From assembly GCA_001465935.1 (NCBI GenBank), contig LNKV01000008.1, forward strand, positions 372,001 to 436,000: DNA of 64,000 bases. The letters are read 5' to 3'. This DNA is from Clarireedia homoeocarpa. Lineage: Eukaryota; Ascomycota; Leotiomycetes; Helotiales; Rutstroemiaceae. Below, piece by piece: positions 19,897 through 32,508 of the stretch. Made by a program: the position numbers and the translations under genes. Numbering within the stretch: the first letter of the stretch is position 1; every line of letters begins with the position of its first letter. The notes beneath the pieces are model-generated. The model searched no databases and was not told the DNA's origin. It saw only the letters and a list, made by a program, of their open reading frames with translations.

Positions 19897-22800
19897 CTAG
19901 GAGAAGAATGAAAGAATCATATTCGTGAAAACCCCCATCACATACATACTTATCAATTCCTCCGTCGGAAACAATGGCAGCCAATACGCCGTGATAGCTA
20001 CCACTGCTGACCAGTTTCTGGCTTGGAGGTGAATAAGGAAACAAACTCTGCACCACCATTTCATCAAAGTTCTGAAAGGAATCGGTGGTTCCCAATTTGA
20101 CAGCTTCCAGAACCACTTCCAAGGCCCGTTAGGATTCCAATCCGGCCGGTATGTGGCCATCCATGCTCGGTGCACAAACGCATTTAAGGCAATCTCCACC
20201 CAATGAAGTTTCTTGAACGTGTATAAGCTGTAAAATATGTAGAAGAGTGTGCTCATGGAGTTTTCGTCACCCCAGATTGCTCTGAGCAAGTAGCGCTCTC
20301 CCATACTCAGTGTACCGCAAATGGCCTGACCGATGACTATCAGCCTGTCTGAATATTGTTCTGGGTTTTGAGGACGCGAAATGTTTGGGCCTTGTGGCTC
20401 GTAATTCCGCTCAATGATGAAGTCACCGTACATTCTGACCGCACCACATTCGTGTTGGGGGTTATTTCGAGCATCGCTAGAACTTTCTGAGTCGTCAACC
20501 TCAGTCAGGCGGAGAGGGCAGTCAAAGTGAAGAAAGTACTTGTCGCCAACAACTCGGTTGATCAAAAGTCGTGCTCCTCTTGTGAGCGTTTCACCGTTGA
20601 TTACAACACACCATAAACTTGCGGATGAAGTAGGTCGATACTCACCCGATCTCTGTAATGCTTCAACATTGTACATTTTATCTTTAGCGTCTTTATCGTT
20701 TGGTAATAGAAGCCGAAAGCGATTCGATCGAGGCGCGGATGATAGCAAATATAACTTTAGAGCTTGGCAGCCTTTTTTGGTCGTGAAGGTGAAACCAGTT
20801 GAGCCAAGTTTGAGAGTGTGCTCGCCCTTAAAAGTTTCAGGGGCTATCTCACGTGGTATCCAAGCATCCACAGTACACCGGCCCAGCCTGGCGCAATCAG
20901 AAAAGAGAAGTTCGGTTGGAAGTGACTCGAGGCCGTAAAAGAGTTGCTTCATCCTTGCATCAATTGTTTTACTTTTTGATATGAAATTTCCATTCATGCA
21001 AGACATATTCATCAAAATAAGCGGAATGTCATCGACTTGAGTTGTGGTTCTCGACTGCAGTAGTGAGTGAGCTTTCACAAATCTGGCTGCTCTGTCAGCC
21101 TGCCTGGTGTCAGTCAATAACACTACTCTCAAGAATCGTCAAGACCACCTACTGCTGTTCGTGCGTAGTTTCTATATTCTTCGACATGTAAAGCTTTCGT
21201 CATATGCCCAAAGATTTGACGCCGCACCGACTCACGGAATGGCTCAGATTTGTCTCGTACATGATTGATGACCTTAGTTTTAGATTTTCTCCTTCGCGGA
21301 AGAAAATCACGAACTGATCGCCTAAAGTCCTCCGGAATTCTAGTCACGAGATATTCCAAGAATCCACTAGTATCATCGTCGTGATGCGGCCGTAACAACT
21401 TTAGGTATGCTAGCGACCCGTGGAGTGGAACAACAATATGTCCTGACAAGATGCCCTCTTGTAAAGTCCAAGCTCTCCCCATCCAGTTTGAAGCATATAT
21501 AGATGCCACAACATCTAGTAAGTGTTCGTCATGAGGACTATAGTATGTTGGACGTCCACCATGCACAAGCGAAGCCGCGCGACGACCAGCATCTAAGGCC
21601 TGTAAGCCCTTATCGAAGACAAAGGTGTGAGATGCCGCAGCGTAAATCAAATTCATTGACTGGATGGCTTTACTTCGAAGGTCGGTGTATTCGACAGCTT
21701 GAGGTATACAGAAACTGTCCAACCAGAAGTATTCATATACACGACTTGGCGGGGCGATCTCGCCTGGCGGAGAAGAACAAAAATTTGTGACCCATTCGCG
21801 CAATCCCCACTGGTTCGCATCGGTGGGTAAACTCAAAAGCACTTCTTCAAGGTATTGTACTTGGCATTTTGGTAGACAGTTCTGGGCAGATCCGAATTGC
21901 TGATCAGCCCAGACGTGAGATATTGCGATGAATCTGGAGGACGGCGTATATGGAACGACCTGGAGCTCAGTCTTGCCAAGCGGCGACCGCGCAATCCTAA
22001 CCAAAGGAATGCCCCCAGAATTCACGATGCTATTTACCCTGTCGATGGGAACTGTAATGTCTTCACAAAGACATTCCTCAGTGCGATGGTGAGGCTTGGA
22101 CAACTTGCTGATAACAAGACATCTCTCGCTATTACAGTTCGAGTGATCTTCGGCATTAATACGTGGTGGCTTGAGTGACGATAGGAAGTAAAATGCTGGA
22201 TAAAACATTGGAGAAGCATCCAGAAAGTTCAGCCTCTTCATACACCATCCATTTCTGGCCATTCTGCGCTTCAGTAGTTTTGTCGTCGCTAATCCTGTAA
22301 TCGCCTTGGTGACTCTAAGCGTATTAGAATCGAGCACTTGCGCTACAAGATACAAGATCATGTGCACTGATAGGAGAACCTCTGTAATCTTATCGACGTT
22401 CAGTCCATTCGATAGATATTCCATGTAAATGACGAATATTAATGCGCTCTCGTACTTCTTTTTCAACTCAGTCCTCTTAGCTTCAAAATCTATAGCCGTG
22501 AGGTTCTCATCTAGTTCATCCCACCGAGCTCTGAGCTCCCGCCAGTACCATACCGGAATGCGAAGATCAATGGAAGGATGAGGCTCACCAAGCTCAGCGC
22601 ATGCGAATTCCTCATGTCGGATGTTTCGACCTAGTGCTTCAGATGCTATACCGAAGAAAAGCCATGACTGAATGACCGAAGCCAGCGAGTCGCTTACCAA
22701 CAAGCCAGTGCTCTCCTGTGTATCAGATTTCGAGGAATTGATATTTTCCTTTTCTGCGTCGACCGCAATCGAGAAAAAGTCTCCAAAATTGGTTTGTCCC

Positions 22801-22916
22801 TCTATCGAGTATTGGGTTCGCGCGACCAGGGGTACTCGAATTGATTCCACATCCGTGTCTCGCGGATACGGGAAGCAGAACATTTTCCAAAAATCGCATG
22901 TCAAATGGTTGAGCAA
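19897..22916 (-). CDS. HET-domain (heterokaryon incompatibility) protein
   Basis: Exons (minus) 22916-21153 and 21099-19897 around a 53-bp intron (GTAGGT, GACTGAC, GGCAG) give about 988 aa. The HET domain begins near residue 328 (RFIAISHVWADQQF). It continues with YEYFWLDSFCIPQ and GRAWTLQEG, its standard core blocks. The C-terminal half contains the segment SLLQSRTTTQVDDIPLI found after HET domains, then an uncharacterised region ending in hydrophobic stretches. HET domains trigger cell death when unlike fungal individuals fuse. The first Met at 22916 is the longest option; a Met at 22883 is also possible. The exact 3' end is less certain. Confidence 0.85.
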
Positions 22917-23536
22917 AACAATTGAATGTCTAAAGGTAAAAAGATAACTCTTAATCTCCGGTCAAGAGGCACAAGAGCTCTTTGTACTGAATGCTGCATC
23001 CACTTCAATGTCGTAGTTCAAGCAAGCTCAAGCACGGGTATCACCAGGTCAGGCGTCCATCTACTTCGGGGCGGGCGGCTGGAGTCAGCCACAGCAAGGA
23101 TTATGTAGGCTGCAGTATTTCGCCCTATAGGCTAAGTGGATTATAGAATCGAGAACAATAATGAGAGGATGGCTTGGGAGAAATAACTTGAATGTTAACT
23201 AGAGAAAATATATTACCAAAGAAATCTTCCACAGCGAATTCACAGCTGTTCCGGTCCGGTACCGAACCATACTAGAACTTTCGTCTACTTCGTCAGGAGG
23301 TAACCACCACTGTTGTAACTGTTGTAGCTGTGTAGGAAAATTAATTATCTTCCCTTAGAATCGAGCCAGAATGTGCAGCTTGCGCAGTGGATCTTTTCTC
23401 GACTGAGTAACGACAAGCCTTGCGAACTCCGCAGTCAAGTATCCTGAAATACCTACTCATCATTATGCAGCAGGGCGAAATTAATCTTACCCATCCACAG
23501 AATAGTAACCAACTAATGGTTTTGCACTTGTTTCCT
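22917..23536. other. Intergenic; no supported gene
   Basis: HET promoter side. A palindromic GTTCCGGTCCGGTACCGAAC lies at about 23248-23267 and resembles the terminal repeat of the 511-bp element at 31373. Short frames here are not supported. Confidence 0.4.
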
Positions 23537-25240
23537 TCAAGCTTTTACTCTCTCAAACAACAAATCCCTCAACGAATCTGTCGAGTTGTTGATGCTATAC
23601 GCAATATTCGGATATCTCGGCCCCTTATCTTTCTGCTTTATACAGAACCTCCGCAGAATATTAATCACGATCAGCTTGATCTCGTTGGCTGCAAAAACTG
23701 GCCTGGATAAGCATGTATCCCGATACCGAAGCCTAGCACGTCTGTCCCAAGCGTCACAAACTGGTGCTCCAGCCTCCTCCTCTTTCTTTCTCTTGTTGTA
23801 GAGTTTATACGGGTCGAAAGTACGTGCGTTCTTGTAGATATTGGGATCGTGGTAGATCAATCGGGGCCTCAATGAATGCGTCTGGAGGGATGCACGAGTG
23901 TTACGTCGTCGACCTCCTAGTCACGTAGAAGTGGTAGAAGGCAGCAGGGTTCTCCTATGGTCTGCTGACCATTGAGCGTAAGGTCCCTGGTCTTACACGT
24001 GACGGCTGTCGTAACAACAAGCCGTCGGGAGATTGATGCCTTTCATGGTCATGTGAGTGATGCTAGTGATGTCCAATGGGTTCATGCACTTACTTTCCTT
24101 TATGATGCTGTCGAGTAGCTTCATATTGTACAATTTTCTGCTGGTCAACAAGTCATCGTGCTTTGTCAGGATATTCTCTAGAACTATCTTCGCTTGCAAT
24201 GTATAAATAAGACCCGGAACAGTCACCAGATTATAGAGCCTGCAGATGTTGTCAGTACCCTAAATTCTAGCTTTTGTATGTTTGGATATCTTCCCATGTT
24301 TACTGGAATACCTATAAAGCTGGAGTCATTGTTTACGTGGTGTGAATAGCTGCAGGACTGAGATGCAGCTGCATCTGCGTAATACAATTGTCGTAATTTA
24401 TCAATGGCCATTTGCCTACCTTGTTTATCGTCCACTGCAACGGACCATCAGGTGCAACATAATCCGGTTTCAATATGGCGACTCTAAACTCTCGAATGAT
24501 TGGCCGCAGAAATTTCCAAGCCCGTATTTGATAGTGTGAAACCAAATATAAGCCCAAATTGTCACTTCTCTAGAAGTGGCGTCATTTTTGGAGTTTTGAT
24601 AGATAGGCATTGATTCCGTGATAATGTTAAATGACCCACTTTGCGATATATCTCAACCAAGATGGTATTGCAGCCAAAATGAAGACAAAGGGGAAATCAT
24701 CTATGGTGTATCCTATGGAAAGTGAGATTTATTCCTCGTTTCGGGAATGATCAGGACCGAGGAAGATGTATCCAGGCACGATTGCTATGATTCAGACGAG
24801 TATATCGTTCACGTTGTGTGCGGTCCATTCATCACATATCCGCACTCCTGTTCTCACGGCTTCTTCAGCAGCAACCCCTAGTCGAGGGGCTATTCTTTCT
24901 GTCTAGTTCGTCAGCATCTGATTTTATTCAGAAGTCCGGGGACAGGTCTACTGGAGGCTTAGACCTACTCAAGGAAATTGTGAGGTCCAATTTGATGAGG
25001 TGATTCATCATTTCACTAGTTGAGTTAACACATGTCTATTTCTTTTGGACCAGCTTTTATGAGAGCTGTGATTATCTGAAGTGTAGCAAGGTTAGATGTG
25101 TAGACTACCTACGATATTAAGGGCAGCAAGATTATTGTCTTCATTAATTTTCCTCGACTTGAACAACTTGATGTCAACCAGAAACTTTGGAGAAATCTGG
25201 TCATGATCACCTAGAACTGGATAGTCAGCAGCTATGCAGA
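23537..25240 (-). pseudogene. Cytochrome P450 pseudogene (fungal monooxygenase)
   Basis: Read on the minus strand, P450 segments appear in the right order but in several frames with stops. They include PKFLVDIK near 25.2 kb, a frame with in-frame stops ending in PGYIFLGPDHSRNEE near 24.75 kb, WKFLRPIIREF with LQWTINKVGK, and MQLHLSPAAIHTT. They end with LTSRKLYNMKLLDSIIKES, HDPNIYKNARTFDPYKL and FAANEIKLIVINILRRF. The haem-binding loop reads GFGIGIHAYPGQF, so the essential Cys ligand is Tyr (TGT or TGC to TAT). Two compensating indels flank it. A 67-bp inverted-repeat element (24535-24601) has landed inside the gene. The enzyme cannot be functional. It may once have served the metabolite block at 9-18 kb; this is inferred from distance only. 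Confidence 0.85.
24535..24601 (-). mobile_element. 67-bp TIR mini-element, copy B
   Basis: Reverse-complement relative of the element at 1309-1374, with about 7-9 differences, mostly transitions. One terminus is intact (TGTGAAACC); the other is slightly diverged (TATCAAAACT read on the minus strand). It is flanked by perfect 5-bp repeats GATAG at 24530-24534 and 24602-24606. The internal palindrome is kept as CACTTCTAGAGAAGTG. It interrupts the P450 pseudogene between the parts encoding the WLRYIAKW and WKFLRPIIREF regions. Confidence 0.7.
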
Positions 25241-26320
25241 ACAGGCTGAAAGTTTAATTTACTATCCAGAGTTTATACGCGCCAGATTGATTTATTCTGC
25301 GACGCATGTTAATTGACTATGGTTGGCAAGAGGCGGGGTAAATTTGTTACCTCGCCTTTTCGATATATTTCCCGAAACATGACTTTCGAATAATACGACA
25401 TCTATTTCAACCGGCTCCTTCTACTTTCTAGGTCTGCACCTGCAAGTGAAATGTGGCTTAAATCATGGCCCCTCAAGGCAATAAATTGGAGCAGATATGC
25501 AAGGAAGATTGCGACCTCCATTTATTCGGCTTTCCAAATGCTAGATAAATACTTTCTGATCTTAATCTTCGTTTTTGCATCTGGGCTCAGAGAAAAACGA
25601 AAGAGAGTTAGAGAAAACTTTTCATATTTTCACACCCTAGAGGAATCTTGATTGATAAGAGGTTAATTGTGATCATTCGCATTTTGCTATCACCCTTGTG
25701 TGACTCAGACCCAGAACATAAGTATTGCCGAGTATTCGAAGCCAATCGATCGAAACCTAAAGCGAGTTGTTTCTAAGGGACTGAAATGATATTCGGGTTG
25801 ATATATAACTGGGAGACATTTGGGGAAGTCTGCCAGTTTGTTTTGGTGAGCTATTGAAATCCTCTAAGACATATAGAGCGAGCTTGAATAGTGATTAAGC
25901 GCTATTGAATTAACATCTAATACTTCAAATTGGCTAGTAACCAGTGTTGTCAGTAGTGCAAACTGTGAAAACTAGCGCCGTTTAGAAGGACCTCAAATTC
26001 TACAACACGTACATGTAAAAAGTAGGAAATTTTATAGGCAGCAGTAAATACAAACGGCTTTTCATGGGCAGTGCAGTATTTCAACACCATGATAAGGATA
26101 TACTCACCTACTTATGATCTAATTGCCTGTCTAGGAAGTATACGTAATATGAAAAGCCAGTGCATAGTACTATATAACCTTTATAACTCCGCTATTCAGT
26201 TCAGATAGTGCACTGCTAGTTCATTTAGCTCTGAGGATATAAAAATGAGGCCGTTAGCCATATGGAAAGCTTGAACGATACATATCCACTATGGCACTAC
26301 TATAGACTACGGGGCGTGCG
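25241..26320. other. Intergenic, AT-rich; no supported gene
   Basis: No frame with family features. The segment nearest 25241 may still hold unrecognisable 5' remnants of the P450. The minus-strand gene at 26321 ends at the other side. Confidence 0.45.
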
Positions 26321-29300
26321 CTATTGAACGGGCGTACCACTGACAACACTGCTGGTAGCTGATCGTTTGGTTCCTTGCAAAGGTGATCCCTCGGTGGCGT
26401 CTTCAATATACATCGGTTCTGCCACCTGCCCTGCCTTCTTCACTGGCCACGCGTGAGATGTTTGACTGGGATCTGCAGTAGTTTTGGAACTGTCTGGTGC
26501 TACTCCTCCATCTACTTCTTCATAAGCATCATGCCCCTCGATGGGTGAGACATGAGCTCTCTCAATAAAACCAGTAGCTGAGCCTAAGAAAATATCGTGA
26601 CGCTCTACTGTGGGAGACGTCCCAATGATCTCGTCTGGTTCATTATGATAGACTTGATTCCCAGGTATTATGGGCGCTGCTTCTGTGAACGCTTGTTGAT
26701 TGATCTCAGTCTTCTCTAGAGGCTTAGACCAACTGACATTCCGTTTTGGTGGGTCCCAAACGCTCTGTGGGTGTTCCTTGTATGTTTCCATATTGCGAAT
26801 ACCGTTAGTCTCAATCTCAGTCGAAATTTCTGCTTCCAAGCCTGACGGTTTTGGTTTTGTAGCTTTCTCATGAGCTTCTTCGTTCGATTCCTCATCAGGT
26901 GGATCGGGAACTTCCATGCGTGTACGTGGCGCCTTGTAGGTCCTGCCTGCATATTCTAAGTGTGCCATTGTAGAATTCCCACGAATCATATCTGCAGCTG
27001 GTGTTTCCTTTTTTCGTGAGCTTTTTTTCTTATTTTTGGTGGTGAAATGCCCCGTATCGCGCGTTGCGGAACTACTTCGGCCGGTATAAGAACTCTGGTC
27101 TTGTTCGTTCGCTATTATAGATCAAACATGTTAGCCTAGAATTCCAGGAGATCAACACAGCCATTAACTGCTGTTTTAGCTTACCATAAACCTCGGTTCT
27201 TTTCCCAGTTCGCTGTGTTTCTTGAGGTAGTTGTTGAGAAAAACTTTCATTGGGTAGATTGTTTTCAGTCGGCCCCTCAACCCCACACTCCTGCGATTTT
27301 GTTTCATCATCCCCAGCTGGAGTGAATTCCAGTAGTAGTTGCCGCATGATCTCTGAATCTTCATACTTGTCCCTCACGTATGGGTTGAAAGATCGTCCAT
27401 CGTAAAACTCAGGGTATGGAAGCTTTATCCTCTCGTCTGGGATTGCTTGCAAGGTGAATGAAGTTATTTCTGGTGCTGTTACAGTTGGCCTTCGATATGG
27501 TAGTGCCGGCATTAAAGACTGATGGTAGTCTGGATATGGTGGGATGACGTTAGTATTGTACATTGATGGTGCAGAGGGATAAACGGCATGATGAGGCGTA
27601 GGATACGCGTCAGTCGGATTAGCAGGTGTTCCTGAAGAGGATATCGCATGTTGCAAATCTGAATTGGTATAGTTTGTACCCATCTGAGGAACCACTGGTG
27701 TTTTGTCCCGTGAATAGCTCTTCGGGCTATTGTTATGTGTACTAGTAAGCTTTTTTCCATACACATTGACAGTTGGAAGATTTTGAGGACCTGTGTTCTC
27801 AGTTGCAAGCTTTTCTACAGGTCTGTCTCGGTAAGAGGAATCTTGATGACCGGTATCTGATGCGATTTTGCTTTCGGCACTGGTTTCTGGTTGCTTATTG
27901 ATCCCACTCTCCTCCAGTTGTACAGTGATCTGCGGACCAGTCTCGACTACGTTTGATGTATATTCGTCTCGCATGTAGGGCTTAGACATAGCTGTGCCAA
28001 TAGATGTATCGATCGCGTTACTGCTGACTACAGTCTTGTCCGATGAACCTTCACAGGGTTCCCCAACTAGATAAACCGTCATGGAACGAACGATTTTTTC
28101 ATTCGGCGGGTCATGATATAGAATATCTAACTGAGCCAGTTTCCATTGCGTTTTTTTATCGCCACCATTACTGGAGTTGATGATTATTCCTATTTGTTCC
28201 CGTTGTAGCCTATCAAGACTTGCCTGCTTCGCTATGACCGACTCTCCTATTTTGTTGAGCTCTCCTATTCGTCTGATTATCTCGCTCGTCGCGAAGGACT
28301 GCCGGTCAATGTGAGCCCATAACCAATCTGTCTTTTGACCCGAGCTGGCTCTCATCTTAGGATGAACCGAAAACGCGGCGTATTTCAAATTTTCCTGATA
28401 TTTCGAAATAGACACTCCATCAGAATAAAGGTTATGCGAATCACTTAACGCGAAGTGAGTGTTGTCTGGTATCGTGATTGAATCAAGTTGGCCTGATGGT
28501 TCATTTATGATAATAGCAACCAATGCTTTCCTTGACCTAGTCCAAGATTTCATCAAGAAACTAATCCTTTTGACTTGTTTTAGCTGCACTAGCGTTTTCC
28601 GAAATCCGTTTCTTGCTATCATAATTCTATTCACGTTTGCAATCTCATCCATCTCTAAGAAACAAAAATCTTTCCACCAATCCGGGCCACGACCTTTGCA
28701 GATTATAGCTTCCAAATGAGACCTCCTAAGTCGAAAGTGCCCAGGACATGGAATCTGAAAATGTTCTGTACCTTTGATGCAGAAGGCAGTGACGAAAGAG
28801 CCGGGCAAGAACATTTGTTCTAGATCTAGAGCGGTGAAATAGTCCCGAAGAAAAAGCTTTCTCAAACTTTTTTTAAGAGTTGTATGTCTCATAGGGTAAG
28901 TACTATCCTCGTGAATTTTTGAGGTGCCTCCAATTTCACTGCCGATTGGTACACTGCTTTCAGCTCCAGAATCCAGTTGGAATTCCAATTCTTGATTTGA
29001 GGTAGATATATCAAGTACAGGAGCTTGTTGATCAATAACTTGTGATTGCCTACGGTGTGGCTTTGGAGCCACAGACAAGGGCTCATTAGGTATCGTATCA
29101 CTAATCGTAGGAAATAGATTAGTTTCTTGGTCTATTTCATCTGATTTGGTGTGCTCAATTTGGACAGGGTGGTTTATAATCGGTACAGAGTGCTTCTGGA
29201 CCTCTTTATCTGGGTTGTCATCTTGCCCCAGATACTCGTGCCGTGCTTCGGGGGTCCTTAGCACTGTGTCAGATGTCGAGGTTTGCAAGCGATGTATGCC

Positions 29301-31093
29301 ATCAGTTGAGTCTTTCACATGGACATTGCCTCGCATAGAGAAGTTCAATAGGCGGTCGTGTATTTGTGAACTTGACGGTGGTAGGTCGTTTGACGTCCCG
29401 TTATTTTTATCCGGTTGATTCTCCGGATAGATGACGGGGTTATGGAGACTCGATGCATCAATATCCACAATCCGGTCAATTTCTTGAGACACCGTCATAT
29501 TTCCCGACTTTTCGGAGTTTATAATTTCGTCTGATTCCAACTGCGCTTCTCGCGCATTGTAGGTGGATGGCTCGCCTTCGGAAATATAGAGAGGGTAACT
29601 CAAGTCTTGGTCGTCGTCAAGATATTGAAAGACCTAGCAAATTTAATAAAATAGAACAAAGCCGAATATTTCATACATACTCCGAGCCCTGTTTGCATCT
29701 TCACGGTAGTAGGACTACTATGTTTGGGCTGTGTCACTTTCGAAGTGCTCATCTTAGCTGTTTTGGAATGCGCAGCATCGTCAGAGGCTACATTGCATTC
29801 CTTCAGAGTACAGTCTGGTTGAGCTGGCGAGGCAATCTTGTCTTGGTAATCAACAGAAACTGTATCCTGCTCTACTATCATAGATGAATCATCAGCATCA
29901 TTTGCTGGCGCAGCCGGCTCAAGTTGATCTCTATTCAACGCAGATTGGGAATAGTGCAAAGCCTCTGGTTGATTCATTGATGATAGGCCATCGTGAGGGA
30001 CGCTTTTCTTGTTCCCTTTCGCATCTTTTCGGGCGATGTGTTCCTTTGCGGACCTATAAACTGCTGAGTAATCCTCAGAAATCGCTTCATAACGTTGTGA
30101 TGGTTGGCTTTTTAAAGAATGTTGAGAACTGCCACCATTTTCTTGAGCGTTGCGCGGAGGGGGCCTATGCGTACTTGGAAAGGAAGAGCTTTCTTTCATA
30201 TGGGTATCATTATATCGTGAAGGGATCTCTTGATAATGTCTTCCATATTCATGATAGTCATTTTTGGGCATGCTGGCTGCCGAAGGAGCATACAAATTGG
30301 ACGGCCATACAAATTCTGGGCAGTTATCGTCGTTTCTTAAAGGCGCTGATCGAGTGGCGCTCTGCATTCGTGGAAGCTGAAGCCTAATGCTTGAATGTGC
30401 AATAGTCTGTGGAAGTATCGCATAGATGTGATTGATTTGATTTAACTCTGCTGACCCAATGCTATCAACAACGAGATTAGCTAAGGTGTAGAAGATGCGA
30501 TAATCATCATCTTACGGTTTTTGTTGCATCGACCCTACCATGACAACCTGAAGTATCAGAGTGAGGGTAGCCTGGAGCTGATGAAGATTTTCGTTGTATT
30601 GTTGAAGTCTCAAGGTCCTGTTGTTCCACTGCACTCGATCGATGAATGAAAGATTTCGAACTTTTGCAACCGATTTGTCCAGACTCAGAGAAGGGGGCTG
30701 GTGGTCTCTCGATTGACGTTTAAAGTCTTCGAGGCGACGTGAAATTCTAGATTCCAGCGCTTTGGAATCGTCTTTGTCAGTAATCCAGGCTTCGATTCTC
30801 CAAAATATCATTAGGCACTCATCCGTCGCTGCTTGAATACTCGTGATCGCTCGTAAACTAAATAATGTTGCTTTGTGCCCGCTCTTTAAATTTCTGCCTT
30901 CTTCTTCTAGAAGTCCATTTATCTCATGCATAGCATTGCTCGCCGATTTGATGTTTCTGAAAAGAGCCTGCAGAGTCTGCTCGGCGTATCGAACATCTGA
31001 AATAAATTTATACAGCACCTGTGCCAATTGAATTCCGAACGATGCGATACCAATGACAGATCCAGCAGCGCCAAGAATAGTTATGGGATCCAT
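26321..31093 (-). CDS. Large protein with STAND-type fungal N-terminal domain and disordered middle
   Basis: Exons (minus) 31093-30516, 30461-29681, 29633-27185 and 27111-26321, with introns of 54, 47 and 73 bp, give 1532 aa. Residues 1-193 start MDPITILGAAGSVIGIASFG and end LSFIDRVQW...LTLILQVV. This is the helical domain found at the N-terminus of many fungal STAND/NLR proteins. No NACHT, NB-ARC, ankyrin or WD part follows. Residues 194 to about 670 are Ser-, Gln- and Asp-rich. A folded-looking block rich in aromatic and basic residues (about 700-960, e.g. CPGHFRLRRSHLEAI) comes next, then a Pro/Tyr-rich stretch and an acidic C-terminus. The function is unknown; signalling through the N-domain is inferred. 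The plus strand upstream of the ATG is purine-rich (pyrimidine-rich on the coding strand), common in fungal leaders. Confidence 0.8.
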
Positions 31094-31372
31094 AAGCAAC
31101 CCCTCTAAGACACAGAGAAAAATAGAGAGGAAAAAGAAGAAATATGGAAGGAGAAGACGGGGAAGAGGAGTGGGAAAAGAATGAAAAGAAAGAAAAGGAA
31201 GAAAAGAAAGATTGCGAAGTGTCTTCGAACAGCATGTTGCACCGTGATGCGTCGCAAGGCTCTGAAGATGGTGTGGGTAGTATTTCATCAGCCTCTACCT
31301 ATTTGCATCGCCAATCAAATGCTTGTCGGCTCAAAGCGGACAGCCTGCGGTTCGAAGGTAAATAAATGCATC

Positions 31373-31883
31373 TGTTCCGGTCCGTACATAAATTTTCCCA
31401 TTTCACGAATGGACGTAGTCGATGTGTAAATTGAGGCTATTTACATATAAATGGACTTAGTTCATTCATTAATATAATTATTATAACCTCGCCGACGCTC
31501 TTCTAGATAATCGATAACTTCCCTAGAGCGGTTAAAAATGAGCTTGTAGATATGATCTAAGATAAGAAGTACGAGTACAAAGAACGAATATCTACTTTTA
31601 AGTAGACTGAGATACAGCTCTATTTGGATAATCCGGATTGACCTGTACCAACCTAAGCTAACTGTAATACTAAGCACTATAGACTATATTGATTTGTAAA
31701 TAGACTAGTTGAGATGCAAATTAAAAGTGTTTATATATAGACGTAGTCCATTTATGAATAGCCTCCTACTTACATGTCGACTACGTCCATTGGCCAATAG
31801 ACTAGTCCAGTCATAAATCCAGTCTGTTGGCCAATGGACATAGTCTATTCATGAATCAGCAAATTTACGTATAGACCGGAACA
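31373..31883. mobile_element. 511-bp TIR element (MITE-like)
   Basis: The left end (TGTTCCGGTCCGTACATAAA) is matched in reverse complement by the right end (TGTTCCGGTCTATACGTAAA). Weaker inverted similarity extends about 48 bp inward. The flanking trinucleotides are both ATC (31370-31372 and 31884-31886), a possible 3-bp target duplication. The interior has repeated TGGAC-TAGTC and TTGGCCAA motifs and no intact transposase. A 71-codon minus frame (31462-31677) is not recognisable. It is probably non-autonomous. Confidence 0.6.
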
Positions 31884-32204
31884 ATCTATCCTATTTTGGA
31901 GGCAATCTTTGTTCTACTATGCGAATATGCTGACTAAGCTCCGCGGGAAGTGTTCACCCACCTGCATGTGCATCTCCAATATTGAAAGAGTGTTTCCTCG
32001 TCAAATGGTTTCCTTGTCAAGTGATTTTCTCTGTTGAAAAATATATCATACATTAAATTACATGTTCCATCATCGATATACTAATGACAGGCTGGCCTGA
32101 ATCATCATCGTCATAGTCATCAACTCTTCGACTCCCAGAATTACCCGGATCCGCGACTACCTGCACCCAGTGTGAACTCCTTTTCTCAAACCCCGCCCTC
32201 CTCA

Positions 32205-32508
32205 GCACATTGGCCCTGCTCCTTCCCCTCGGCTCTGCCCTCCCCACAGCTCATCAAGCTCAATACCCACCATACTCATCCTCAAAACACTTCCAACTCG
32301 TCGCCAACGTCACATCTGGCAATCTATATATCCGTCTCAAAACCCTAACGCCTCTACCCATCAACAATTATTCAACCCCGCTTACCTTCCTCGTCCTCCT
32401 CTTCAGTTTTACGAGCCTCAACTCGATGGGAGATCAGTAAGCCACGCCACCTTTCAAGACGGAGAAATAGCCTTCTCATCCATTGAAACGGCACTTTTCT
32501 CCTCATAG
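32205..32508 (+). pseudogene. Remnant of a small secreted-protein gene
   Basis: One frame encodes a signal-peptide-like stretch (LALLLPLGSALPTAH) and then SSSKHFQLVANVTSGNLY. After a frameshift, another frame continues with FNPAYLPRPPLQFYEP and SHATFQDGEIAFSSIETA to TAG at 32506-32508. No ATG is seen in frame. The opening resembles small secreted fungal proteins whose mature part begins with F-x-L-x-x-N-V-T. It overlaps the last 55 bases of the convergent transporter gene. It could also be chance open frames. Confidence 0.35.

Noticed and set aside
24223..24557. Separate small genes on the minus strand
   Set aside because: The translated pieces line up with consecutive regions of one P450, so they are fragments of a pseudogene.
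31462..31677. Transposase in the 511-bp element
   Set aside because: The 71-codon minus frame has no catalytic motif or recognisable domain.
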